Of a stretch of DNA of 64,000 bases, positions 34,678-43,538 are shown in pieces. How positions within the stretch are numbered: position 1 is the first letter of the stretch; every line of letters begins with the position of its first letter. Under the pieces are notes generated by a model, which worked only from the letters and a program-made list of their open reading frames with translations, was not told the DNA's origin and did not search any database. The stretch spans positions 248,001 through 312,000 of the forward strand of contig NZ_JADKQA010000001.1 in the NCBI RefSeq assembly GCF_015351765.1, read 5' to 3'. The DNA comes from Clostridium vitabionis (GTDB taxonomy: Bacteria > Bacillota > Clostridia > Lachnospirales > Lachnospiraceae). A program made the position numbers and the translations under genes.

Positions 34678-35099
34678 CGTATTATCCTCCTGACTGATAT
34701 TGGTTTATGGTCATATCTTAACCACCTGTGGCATATCACAGAAAGACAACAAATGCATTCATCCGATTACAAATGATGAAAATAGGATCACCTACTGGAC
34801 AATTATTCTAAAGGCCGAAAAATTGTCCGGTAGAATTCGCCGCCGTTGTTCCTACGACTATATCTTACACAGAGATCTGTCCCATAATCCGGCCTCTTCC
34901 TGGAATAGGATGATCCGCAAATGTCATGACCATGCTCGCCTATGAAACGGTTGCGCAAAACGTTCGATCGGATCAGGAAGAAAAACGGAGCATCTTCAGC
35001 CGCTGTTGCGGCATTCTCAGAGGAATCATTTGCTGCGCCGGGAGATGGATATGATATCGCAGGGAATATGCGCGCAGGTGATATTTTTGAGGACGGCTG
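34678..35099. other. Gene-poor stretch between the toxin-antitoxin pair and brnQ
   Basis: No convincing gene is seen. The stretch holds the presumed antitoxin promoter region and a long fold-back CTACTGGACAATT / AATTGTCCGGTAG at 34792-34833 with a 16-base loop. Two frames of 81 and 142 codons lack recognisable motifs. It may contain decayed mobile DNA. Confidence 0.5.
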
Positions 35100-35129
35100 T
35101 TCACAGATGGGGGAATCATGCGCTATAAT
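35100..35129 (+). promoter_or_regulatory. Probable promoter of brnQ
   Basis: TTCACA (35100-35105) and a consensus TATAAT (35124-35129) are separated by 18 bases, about 35 bases before the brnQ start at 35165. Confidence 0.55.
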
Positions 35130-35164
35130 GTTCGTCAGCAAGAAAAGGAAACGGAGTTATTACC

Positions 35165-36440
35165 ATGAAGACATTTTCCCGGAAAAAGCAGCTGCTGGTC
35201 GGATTTACACTGTTTTCGATGTTCTTTGGCGCGGGGAACCTGATATTCCCGCCCTATCTCGGCATGCAGGCCGGTACCAATTTCTGGCTTGCCTTTCTTG
35301 GACTTTCGGTCAGCGCGGTCGCGCTTCCGATTGCGGGGGTCATCGCGGCGGCGCACGCGGGGGGGGCTGATGAATCTGGCCTCCTCTGTCCACCCGAAAT
35401 TCGCCCTGATTCTCACGATCGCGGTGTATCTCGCGATCGGCCCCTGCCTGGCCATTCCGCGGACAGCGAGCACATCCTTTGAAATGCTGGTTCCGCTAGT
35501 TCAGGACGGCAGGAATTTTCAGGCGGCCTATTCGGCCGTGTTCTTTGCGGCGGCATTTCTTCTGGCGTTGCGCCCGGAAAAGCTGACCGACCGACTGGGG
35601 AAAATTCTTTGCCCATGCCTGCTCGTCTTGATTCTGGTGCTATTTGCGGGCTGCCTGTTCCACCCCCTGTCGGCGGCTCCGGGCGTTCCCGCAACAGAAT
35701 ATGCCACCCTGCCGGCTGCCCGGGGAATCCTGTACGGCTATCAGACGATGGATACCCTTGCCGCGCTGAATTTCGGGGCGGTTATTCTGCTGAATATCGC
35801 GGCGCTTGGAATCACGGAGAGACAGGAGCAGGAGCGGAGTGCCGTGCGTGCCGGCTGGATCGCCGGTTGCCTGCTCCTCGCGGTCTACGCGATGCTGGGC
35901 TATGCAGGGACTCAGGTGGGCGGAGCTTTTTCCGGGCTGGATACGGGCGCAGAGGTTCTTACCGCGCTGGCAAATGCCTTATTCGGCACAGCAGGGCTTT
36001 CGCTGGTCGCGGCGATTTTCCTGATCGCCTGCTTCAATACCTGCGTCGGCCTTCTCGCCTGCGTGGGGCAGTATTTCCATGAGCTGCTTCCCCGCATCCC
36101 TTATCCCGCGATGATGGGATTTTTTGCATTTGCCAGCATGCTGATCTCGAACATCGGTCTTGCCCAGATCATTCAGCTGTCCACGCCGGTGCTGAATGCG
36201 GTTTATCCCATTGCCATCGTGCTGATCCTGTTATTCTATCTTCCCAGGCAGAAGCAGCAGCGTGTCCTGCCCCGTCTCTGTGTCGGATTTACGGCAGTGC
36301 AGAGCATCCTCGCCGCCTTTCCGCTGGGGATCCTGAGCCGCATGGCCAACAGCCTGCCGCTGGCTTCCTTCGGGTTCGGATGGATGGTTCCTGCACTGCT
36401 CGGTTTCGCGCTGGGATGGATCGCGGATGGCAGGAAGTAA
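35165..36440 (+). pseudogene. brnQ: Branched-chain amino acid carrier BrnQ, frameshifted at a run of eight G
   Basis: Two frames together make one LIVCS-family carrier. Frame one (from ATG 35165) gives KTFSRKKQLLVGFTLFSMFFGAGNLIFPP and the next membrane segments up to AAAHAGG. After the G8 tract at 35359-35366 the family sequence continues in the next frame as NLASSVHPKFALILTIAVYLAIGPCLAIPRTASTSFEM (shown in part) to the stop at 36440. Removing one G restores a single frame. BrnQ imports Leu, Ile and Val with Na+ or H+. The break may be a true pseudogene, a slippage-controlled switch, or a sequencing error. An uninterrupted frame-one product would stop at 35482. Confidence 0.85.
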
Positions 36441-36471
36441 ACGATACTCCTCTGCTGGATGATCCGTGAGC

Positions 36472-37317
36472 TTAAGGACAATACTTTTTCAGGAAAAGAA
36501 GAATTTCATCGTGGACATCCTGGCGGTGGTCATATTGGACGCGGTTTGTCCCGTCCTGGTAGGAGACAACCTTGACGCCTGGGATGACGGCGGACACATC
36601 CAGAACCTTCGATGGAGGGAGAATAGCATCCTTTTTTCCGTTAATCAGCAGCATGGGGATCCGGATCTCTGAGAGAATCGACAGAAGCTCCTCGTCGGTA
36701 TGCACATGGGGAAATGGAATGGACGGGTTGATGAGGAACTCTTCTATGCTTCGGTGCTGCTGGTCGGCGTAGAGCTTTTCTGCTTTTTCCCTGAATTCCT
36801 GATTCAGTGCACTTCCCTCCGGATAGCGTTTGGCATAAGAGAGCATGCACTGCTTCTGATAGGTGGCCCACTTGAGTACCATGTCCGGCTGGGCGGTCTG
36901 GCTGATATGATTCTTTCGGAATGGGTTGATGGAGCCAATTTTCCGGGAGTGCGGGCCGCCGGACAGGGAGACGAATCCGATCAGAGAGCCGGGGTGGCGG
37001 AGGCACAGGTGCCAGCCAATCCCCGCGCCGTCCGATAATCCGGTGTAGACATAGCGTTCAATCCCGAACTGCCTGGCGAAGGCATCCACATCATCAGCCC
37101 AGATGTCGTACCAGTCATTCTCAAAATGATCGGAGATATGCGTAGATTTCCCATACCCGCGCATCTGGATAATATAGACGTGATACCCGTCGGGAGCGAG
37201 GTCATATGGCCATCCCTTCTGGTCAGGATCCGGGATTTGTGACATGCATAAAATGTATTTTTCCCCTGTTCCAGCCTCTTCGTAGTAGAGATCTGCATCA
37301 TTGACATGAGCGTACAT
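36472..37317 (-). CDS. Alpha/beta-fold hydrolase
   Basis: The 281-residue product has the oxyanion-side region IIQMRGYGKST, the nucleophile elbow GLSDG with Ser in the G-X-S-X-G pattern, an acidic residue in INGKKDAILPP and a C-terminal His in QYDHRQDVHDEI. No signal peptide is present, so it acts in the cytosol. The closest broad group is the esterase/haloperoxidase-like hydrolases; the substrate is unknown. It is convergent with brnQ and divergent from the PucR-type gene, whose locus contains more esterases, so a link in function is possible. Confidence 0.85.
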   Translation of the reverse strand: MYAHVNDADLYYEEAGTGEKYILCMSQIPDPDQKGWPYDLAPDGYHVYIIQMRGYGKSTHISDHFENDWYDIWADDVDAFARQFGIERYVYTGLSDGAGIGWHLCLRHPGSLIGFVSLSGGPHSRKIGSINPFRKNHISQTAQPDMVLKWATYQKQCMLSYAKRYPEGSALNQEFREKAEKLYADQQHRSIEEFLINPSIPFPHVHTDEELLSILSEIRIPMLLINGKKDAILPPSKVLDVSAVIPGVKVVSYQDGTNRVQYDHRQDVHDEILLFLKKYCP

Positions 37318-37494
37318 AATTGATTCCTTCCTGCGGGCAGTAAACCTGGGCTGGTTGGGCGGAAGGATCCGCTGCCTGGGCGCCAGATTGAATTTCTAAC
37401 CTTATTACTGTATCATTAGATTCATTGGGAGTGCAATACATCCCGGCTGCTTCTTGAAAATTTCCGCGTTTTCCGCGCCAGGCGGAAGGAGCGG

Positions 37495-39147
37495 ATGTGC
37501 TTAAGGCCGGTTACCGGCGGATGGATGGAGAAAATGATTTCCTTTCACATGATGTTAAATCAGCTGCACACTTCACTGCAAAGCCAGTGGATCGATCATG
37601 TGAAGGACAGCACTGTCCGTAATATCGTGATGGCCCTTCCCGACACGGAACCGGAGGAGGGATGCCTCTATATTGGCAATGAGGAGAGGCTTCTGCCGCT
37701 GCTTGAGAGATGGAAGGGAAACTTTCCGCTGATGTTTATCCAATCGGAGGGAAGCGATATCGGGCCTCTCGAACCGCTGGCAGCCAAGGGGAACAGCCTC
37801 TGGGCTGTCTCCAGCCTGTCCACCATGGAGATTGGGAACCGGCTCATGTCGTACTATTTTCAATGGGAGAGACAGGTGTCGGAGATTAACGATGCCATTG
37901 TCCGGGGAGACGGGATCGCGCAGATTTTGAAGCTTTTTTCGGCTCTTCTGCAGAAACCGATGTTCTGGCTGGATGCGGAAGGCCGGGTTCTTGCCTCCGA
38001 GGTGGAATACGCTTTTGAAAACCGGTATATCATGGACTTGTTGATTCATGGGGAAATGCCGGAAGAACTCGTGGCACAGATTCGCCGGCATGCCACCCGC
38101 ATTGAGGGAAAGCCGCAGCCTGAGATCAGCGCCATGCATTTTGTCCTGGATCATCTGACCTATGGCATCCTCTGCGAGATGCGAAAGCAGAGGATGAAGG
38201 TCGGACGCATCCTGATCCTGTCAGAGTCCGGTGAAGTTGATCATCTGCTTCTTGATAATTTTCAATCCCTCCTTCCCCTGTTCCGCCAGTACGCTTCCCT
38301 CCAGAAGGCCGGGCGGCATCCTGAGGACAGCGGTTTTTCCCTGCTTTTGGATGACATCTTTGAGCGCCGTTTGCACAGTGAGGAGGAATTAAACCGGAGG
38401 GCGGAAAAAGCTGGCCTCAAGCCGGGGCAGTGGTATCAGTGGCTCCTGGCTGTCCCGATGGATCCAGGAAATGATATCACGATGGATACCGCCCTGATGC
38501 AGGCTATACGGGTTGTTTTTCCCGGGGCTAAGGTCTCCGCGAGAGAGAACCGCATCCTGATCCTCAACAGCCGGGAGAGTTACCGGGAAATCCGGGCAGA
38601 AGAGGACAAGCTCGTTCCTCTGGCGCAGGAGTATGATGCCCGTTTCTGTATCGGGAGTTTCTCGAGAGACCTATTTTTCATCCGGCAGGCCTATCTGCAA
38701 TCTTGCGCAGAGCTGAACATCGCAGCCAAGCTTCGTCCGGAACAGCGGGTCATCCTGGGCGAGCGGTACCAGATCTATCACATCATTGATCTGTGTTTCA
38801 GAAACTCCGGCGGATATCACGAAGGCAACCTGCTTTTTCTCTGTTCACCGCGCTATGCAGAGCTTCTCCGCTATGACCAGCGGAACAGCGGGGAGCTGTC
38901 CAGGACGCTAGCAGCCTATCTTCAAAATAGTTGCAACGCAACCAGGACTGCTAAGGCGCTGTATGTTCACCGAAATACCCTGCTCGGGCGGCTCAACAGG
39001 ATAGAAGAATTGCTGGGCGGGAGCCTGGACGACGATAATCTCCGGATGACCTGCGCATTTTCCGCAGCGGTGGCCACATATATTGAGAAATACCTGGGAA
39101 AAGATCCCCTCGAGCTTTCCTACCTTTGGGCAGAAGCCGCGAGGTAA
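37495..39147 (+). CDS. PucR-family transcriptional regulator
   Basis: The 550-residue product has an N-terminal PucR-like sensory domain (about 10-125), a central GAF-like or CdaR-like region, and the C-terminal PucR helix-turn-helix SCNATRTAKALYVHRNTLLGRLNRIEELLG (shown in part). PucR/CdaR proteins usually activate catabolic genes for purines, sugar acids or similar substrates. ATG 37495 has GAAGGAG just upstream. It lies directly before a transporter-esterase-transporter-esterase series on the same strand and is the likely regulator of that locus. Confidence 0.88.
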   Translation: MCLRPVTGGWMEKMISFHMMLNQLHTSLQSQWIDHVKDSTVRNIVMALPDTEPEEGCLYIGNEERLLPLLERWKGNFPLMFIQSEGSDIGPLEPLAAKGNSLWAVSSLSTMEIGNRLMSYYFQWERQVSEINDAIVRGDGIAQILKLFSALLQKPMFWLDAEGRVLASEVEYAFENRYIMDLLIHGEMPEELVAQIRRHATRIEGKPQPEISAMHFVLDHLTYGILCEMRKQRMKVGRILILSESGEVDHLLLDNFQSLLPLFRQYASLQKAGRHPEDSGFSLLLDDIFERRLHSEEELNRRAEKAGLKPGQWYQWLLAVPMDPGNDITMDTALMQAIRVVFPGAKVSARENRILILNSRESYREIRAEEDKLVPLAQEYDARFCIGSFSRDLFFIRQAYLQSCAELNIAAKLRPEQRVILGERYQIYHIIDLCFRNSGGYHEGNLLFLCSPRYAELLRYDQRNSGELSRTLAAYLQNSCNATRTAKALYVHRNTLLGRLNRIEELLGGSLDDDNLRMTCAFSAAVATYIEKYLGKDPLELSYLWAEAAR

Positions 39148-39203
39148 GCCGGGGTATTTTTCAATATCTTATCGAATAGAATATGGGGAGAAAACGGATT
39201 GGT

Positions 39204-39257
39204 AAACGGTCAGTCTGCACATTTTTTGCGATTTTCGATGTGCAGGTTGGCCGTTTT
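39204..39257 (+). terminator. Hairpin after the PucR-type gene
   Basis: AAACGGTCAGTCTGCACAT (39204-39222) pairs with ATGTGCAGGTTGGCCGTTT (39238-39256), with a few wobble pairs, and is followed by a short T run. It lies between the regulator and the CitMHS gene, so the catabolic genes probably have their own start. Confidence 0.6.
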
Positions 39258-39263
39258 GCATTA

Positions 39264-39291
39264 TTGCTGTTTCTGTTACGATTTGTATAAG
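39264..39291 (+). promoter_or_regulatory. Candidate promoter of the CitMHS-esterase operon
   Basis: TTGCTG (39264-39269), a 16-base spacer and TATAAG (39286-39291) lie about 80 bases upstream of the gene at 39370. The match is moderate, as expected if an activator is needed. Confidence 0.4.
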
Positions 39292-39369
39292 CAAATCAGC
39301 AAGCAATCCGATGCTTTCAGATAGAGATAACATATTGCATTTGTCAAATTGTAGTTTAAGGAGTAAAAA

Positions 39370-40671
39370 ATGACTTTTTCCATAGCCGTGGCCGTCGCCA
39401 TGATGGTATTGATTATTGTGCTGCTGTTCCGGGAGGTGGCGCCTCCCGGAGTGATTTTCTCGGCAGTCCCGATTCTTGCTGCCCTGTTGATGGGATACGG
39501 GCCCCGAGAAGTCAATGGATTTATCGGAGACGGAATGAAAGCGCTGGGAAATACGATTTTTCTGATGGCTTTCGCGATCCTGTACTTCGGCCTCCTGCAT
39601 GATGCCGGAGTATTCAAGGCACTTGTGCAGTTCATCATGCGTTTCCTGGGAAATAGCGTGCTCGGCGTCCTGGTGATCACCTGCCTGGTCGGCATGGGAA
39701 CGCAGCTCGATGGTTCCGGCGCGACGACAGCGCTTTGTACCATTCCCCCGATGAAGCCGATCTATGAGAGGATGAAGATCCGACCACAGGCGCTTCTGCT
39801 GATGGAAAGCCTGGCATCAGGCACGCTCTGCCTTCTTCCCTGGGCTCCTGGCCTGGTGGAAGGTAGTTCCTACGTGGGGGCAGAAGCATTCGACGTATTC
39901 CGCTTTGTCCGCCCGGCGCTGATTTTTATGATTGTCCTGATGCTTCTCTTCTGCGTCCCTGTTGCCCTGTATGAAAAGAAAAACGGGGCGGGGCTGACCC
40001 GGGAAGAATTTCTGAAGATGAAAGAGGAGATCAGGGAGAGCGTTGAATATCCCTTTGGGCGAAAGATCGCGCTGTTTGACGGTATTTTCACCCTGACCCT
40101 GATGGTTCTGCTTCTCGCGGGGAGGCTGCCGTCGAATCTCGCTTTCGGCCTTGGGTTTGCCGTCCTTCTGGTTTTGAATTACCCCCATATCAAGGATCAG
40201 CGGGAATACTTCAGGAAGCAGTCAGGGACGGTATTCCATATGGTCTTTACGCTTTTCGGCGTTGCTGTCCTTGTCGGTATCAATAATGGAACCGGAGAAC
40301 TCGGGGCGTTGGCCCGCCTGATTGTGAACAGCGCGCCGGCAGGCGCGATCGCGCATATTCCTTTTATCCTCTGCATCTTCAGCCTGCTGCTCAGCATCAC
40401 ACTCGGTGGAGCGAAAAATTCGGTTGTGCTGCCGGCTATTCTTCCTATGGTTGCGGCATTTGGCTTTACCCCGCAGCAGCTTTTTGGTTGTGTATTCGCC
40501 TGCGGGATTGTCAGCGCTAACCTGAGCCTGTTTAATGCCACCCCTTACCTGGCTCTTGGCCTGGCCGGGGTGGAGATGAAGGATCATCTAAAATATTCCC
40601 TGATTCCGGTGCAGATTTTCTGCTGGCTGACACTTCTCTTCATGGTGGTCACCGGAATGATGAAAATTTGA
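39370..40671 (+). CDS. CitMHS-family (citrate/H+ symporter-like) transporter
   Basis: The 433-residue product has about 11-12 membrane segments. Family features are the N-terminal VMMVLIIVLLF-like helix, the reentrant-type MGTQLDGSGATTALCTIPPM segment, and a second related half with TLGGAKNSVVLPAILPMV. CitMHS carriers import citrate, usually with a metal ion, or related carboxylates. Here the neighbours are esterases, so the substrate may be an organic acid or its ester. A cytosolic loop of about 35 residues (YEKKNGAGLTREEFLKMKEE) splits the halves. It is first in a probable operon with three further genes. Confidence 0.85.
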   Translation: MTFSIAVAVAMMVLIIVLLFREVAPPGVIFSAVPILAALLMGYGPREVNGFIGDGMKALGNTIFLMAFAILYFGLLHDAGVFKALVQFIMRFLGNSVLGVLVITCLVGMGTQLDGSGATTALCTIPPMKPIYERMKIRPQALLLMESLASGTLCLLPWAPGLVEGSSYVGAEAFDVFRFVRPALIFMIVLMLLFCVPVALYEKKNGAGLTREEFLKMKEEIRESVEYPFGRKIALFDGIFTLTLMVLLLAGRLPSNLAFGLGFAVLLVLNYPHIKDQREYFRKQSGTVFHMVFTLFGVAVLVGINNGTGELGALARLIVNSAPAGAIAHIPFILCIFSLLLSITLGGAKNSVVLPAILPMVAAFGFTPQQLFGCVFACGIVSANLSLFNATPYLALGLAGVEMKDHLKYSLIPVQIFCWLTLLFMVVTGMMKI

Positions 40672-40689
40672 AGAAAAGAGGAGATTATC

Positions 40690-42180
40690 ATGAATTTTGC
40701 TTCAACGATCCATGCCCCCTGCGGAAGTATCCGCGGAGGAAAAGAAGATGGCGTCTATATTTACAAGAATATTCCTTTTGCTTCGGTGAAACGGTGGGAA
40801 GCACCGGTTATGGTGGAGCAGCTGGATAGGGAAGCCGGCAGCGAGGAGTATGGCTTTGCGCCGATCCAGCCGCCGCCGGCGCCATTCTGGGCGGCACGGA
40901 GCGGAGAACCGTTGACCTTTCCGCAGTCGGAAGACTGCCTGAACCTGAACATCTGGACAGCGGATCCGGAAAGGCCGAAGAAAGCAGTGCTTTTCTGGGT
41001 ATACGGCGGTTCCTACATTCAGGGGTACAACTACAAGAAGGGTTATCTGCCGCAGAATTTTATCAAAGCGCATCCGGAGATCCTCGTGATCGCTCCAAAT
41101 TACCGGGTTGGCCTCATGGGAAGCATGAACCTCTCCCATGTGACCAGGGAGGAGAAATATCAATTCAGCAACAATCTGGCGCTGTTGGATATTCTTTGCG
41201 CGCTTCGGTGGACGCGGAAAAATATCGAGGCTTTTGGCGGGGATCCCGAGAATGTGACGATGTACGGGCACTCCGCCGGATCTAATGCCATCAGCCATTT
41301 GATGGCGATGCCGATGGCGAGAGGACTCTTCCGCCGGACGATCTGCCAGAGTTCCTTTATGACTGACCTGGGCACAGTGGCCTATGACACCAGTGAGGAG
41401 ATTGGACAAAAGGTCTTAGAACTCGCCGGAGTCCACACACTGGAGGAGGCGCTTGCGTTATCCGCAGAGCAGGTGCTGGCGGTACAGAAGCAGCTCTTTT
41501 CCCTCCATTTTGGCGGAAGCCACGCGAGCAAATTATTTTCTCCGGTTGAAGATGGCCTGGTGGTGAAAAAAGATCCCTTCCGGGCATTTGCCAGCGGAGA
41601 GTTTAACGGCAGCGAGGCGATGATCGGCGGGAGTGCCGGGGAGTACGACCAGATGTTCCGCGGAAAAACCCTGGAAGAATGTATCCAGTTTGTCATCGCG
41701 CGCAATCAGGATAAGCATGTCACCCGGGAGGATGTCGCAGCTTTCCTCGCGCTGCATCCGGAGATGGATCCCAGGGAAGCAGTAATGTCCATTCATAATG
41801 AACTGGGCCTCAGCCTTGGCGGCGAATGGATCGGACGCGCAATTTGCCGGAAGATTCCGGTTTATGAGTATCAATTCCAGCTCAGGGAAGACGGCGGAAA
41901 ATACCGGGCTGCCCACGGCGCTCCCAGCAATTATGTCTTCGGAACGATTATTCCGGGGGATGCGCCAGAAGAAATGGAACCCAGGATGATGGACACCTGG
42001 GCGGCTTTCATCAGCACCGGGAATCCGAACAACCGGAGCATTCCCACCTGGCACCGCTATATGCCGGATGGGGAAGTCATGGTGATGGATACCACCTGGA
42101 AGGCGACGGATGGCTTCTGGAAAAAGGATTTTGCTTTCTGGAGAGGCCGCTTCGCGGCAAACCGGATCCTGCACGATTGA
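40690..42180 (+). CDS. Type-B carboxylesterase
   Basis: The 496-residue product belongs to the carboxylesterase/cholinesterase-type alpha/beta hydrolases: SEDCLNLNIW near the N-terminus, the oxyanion-hole segment VYGGSYIQG (GGS in place of GGG or GGA), nucleophile GHSAGS, and a later His in AAHGAPSNYVFG. No signal peptide is visible, so cleavage of the imported ester would be cytosolic. It starts 18 bases after the CitMHS gene with AGAGGAG upstream, indicating co-expression. The substrate is unknown. Confidence 0.88.
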   Translation: MNFASTIHAPCGSIRGGKEDGVYIYKNIPFASVKRWEAPVMVEQLDREAGSEEYGFAPIQPPPAPFWAARSGEPLTFPQSEDCLNLNIWTADPERPKKAVLFWVYGGSYIQGYNYKKGYLPQNFIKAHPEILVIAPNYRVGLMGSMNLSHVTREEKYQFSNNLALLDILCALRWTRKNIEAFGGDPENVTMYGHSAGSNAISHLMAMPMARGLFRRTICQSSFMTDLGTVAYDTSEEIGQKVLELAGVHTLEEALALSAEQVLAVQKQLFSLHFGGSHASKLFSPVEDGLVVKKDPFRAFASGEFNGSEAMIGGSAGEYDQMFRGKTLEECIQFVIARNQDKHVTREDVAAFLALHPEMDPREAVMSIHNELGLSLGGEWIGRAICRKIPVYEYQFQLREDGGKYRAAHGAPSNYVFGTIIPGDAPEEMEPRMMDTWAAFISTGNPNNRSIPTWHRYMPDGEVMVMDTTWKATDGFWKKDFAFWRGRFAANRILHD

Positions 42181-42244
42181 GCATCGAGAGAGGCAGAACT
42201 CTTGAGGAATACAAGAAAACCAATATTGACAAGGAGAAAAAACT

Positions 42245-43477
42245 ATGGCTACTGAAACTGCGAAAAAGAAAAATGTGCTTCAGGTGCTGTTGTCCCGAAG
42301 CTTCCTGACCCTGTTTGTCTGCTACATTTTTGCCTGCCTGTCCTTCAGCTGCGCCGGCTCGGTATTCGTCCGCTATGGCACAGAGGAGCTGGCCCTCGAT
42401 CCGGTGGTTGTCGGCGGCATCGCGGGCATGGTCTCCATGATCGGCCTGATTATGCGCCCCATCACGGCAGTGCTGGTGGATAAATTCAACAGAAAGTATA
42501 TGCTGATCCTCGCCTATCTGCTGCTCACCGTCTCGTACATCGTCCTGGTATTCGCGAAATCTGTTCCGGGACTGAACTGTGCGCAGATCATCCGCGGCGT
42601 CGCGTGGGCAATCAACAACAGCGCCGGATTCATCATGGTCGGCGAAGTCGTGGATAAGGATGATCTGGGTACGGCGATGTCCGTCTATTCTCTTGCCCAG
42701 GTCATCGCCTCCAGCTTCTCCGCTGTCCTTATTCTCGCTGTCGCGAATGCCATGGGGTATCGTGCAGGCTTCGTGATGACGGCTGTCTTCGGGCTGATTT
42801 CCGCGGTGCTGGCGATGACGATTCCCTACACCTCTAAGATCAACAAGGATGAGACCCTGCTTGAAGGACTGAAAAAAATCCGTTTTGGCAACCTGTTCTC
42901 GATCCAGTGCGCGCCCATCCTGGTCATCACCTTCACGTTCCAGTTTATCAGCATCGCGCTCGGGGCATCCTGGGTGGTAAAATTCGGGAAAGCGGAGATG
43001 AATATCGCGAATGCCGGCCTCTATGCCACCATTTCCAATGTGATCATGTACTTCACGAAGCCGTTCTTCGGAAAGGTGATGGATCAGTGGGGCGCGAGAT
43101 GGTGTGTCCTCTGCTCCGGCCTCGGTTATGCGGCAGCCTGCCTGGTGATGGCCAATGCCCAGAGCCTGACAACGTTCTATATTTCCGCGGTTATCCTCGG
43201 CGTCTTTACCGGAGGAAATGCCATGGCGGGGCGCACGATGGCAATGAAATCTATGCCCTATGAAAAGCAGGCCGTCGCCTCGTCCACGGTTGGCATCGGC
43301 AATGATATCGGCATGACGCTGGCCAATATGGCGATCCCCGCGCTTGCTGCCGCCTACGGAACTTACCGGACCGGGTATGCTTTCTTCGCCGGGCTCGCAG
43401 TAGCGACAGTCGTGTACGCATTTATCTACGGCGCGGTTTACGTCAAGAGACATCCTTCGAATGAGATGAACTGGTAA
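42245..43477 (+). CDS. Major facilitator superfamily transporter
   Basis: The 410-residue product has 12 predicted membrane segments and the MFS loop 2-3 signature variant VDKFNRKYMLI after GLIMRPITAVL. A terminal hydrophilic end (KRHPSNEMNW) follows the last helix. It starts 64 bases after the carboxylesterase gene with AAGGAG upstream. In this locus it is the second transporter; import of a second substrate or export of a cleavage product are both possible. A strong terminator follows, so the last esterase gene may be partly separate. Confidence 0.88.
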   Translation: MATETAKKKNVLQVLLSRSFLTLFVCYIFACLSFSCAGSVFVRYGTEELALDPVVVGGIAGMVSMIGLIMRPITAVLVDKFNRKYMLILAYLLLTVSYIVLVFAKSVPGLNCAQIIRGVAWAINNSAGFIMVGEVVDKDDLGTAMSVYSLAQVIASSFSAVLILAVANAMGYRAGFVMTAVFGLISAVLAMTIPYTSKINKDETLLEGLKKIRFGNLFSIQCAPILVITFTFQFISIALGASWVVKFGKAEMNIANAGLYATISNVIMYFTKPFFGKVMDQWGARWCVLCSGLGYAAACLVMANAQSLTTFYISAVILGVFTGGNAMAGRTMAMKSMPYEKQAVASSTVGIGNDIGMTLANMAIPALAAAYGTYRTGYAFFAGLAVATVVYAFIYGAVYVKRHPSNEMNW

Positions 43478-43486
43478 CGGAATCCC

Positions 43487-43522
43487 TGCCCCTCTCCGAA
43501 ATTTTCGGGTGGGGCATTTTTT
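43487..43522 (+). terminator. Terminator after the MFS gene
   Basis: TGCCCC-TCT-CCGAA pairs with TTCGG-GTG-GGGCA (43487-43516) and is followed by six T. Because it lies here, the start of the next gene at 43539, not 43509, is preferred. Confidence 0.8.
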
Positions 43523-43538
43523 GAGAGTGAGGTTATGG

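Noticed and set aside
34700-34945. An 81-codon plus-strand frame next to the antitoxin gene
   Set aside because: No ribosome-binding site or motif; it covers the antitoxin upstream region and the fold-back at 34792.
34678-35164. A T-box or other known amino-acid riboswitch before brnQ
   Set aside because: No T-box core (AGGGTGGNACCGCG) or other known aptamer word was found; the stem at 34792 is too far upstream and lacks a partner terminator near brnQ.
34942-35370. A 142-codon plus-strand frame before and across the brnQ start
   Set aside because: It contains the brnQ promoter and start, has no motif, and the second half is brnQ read out of frame.
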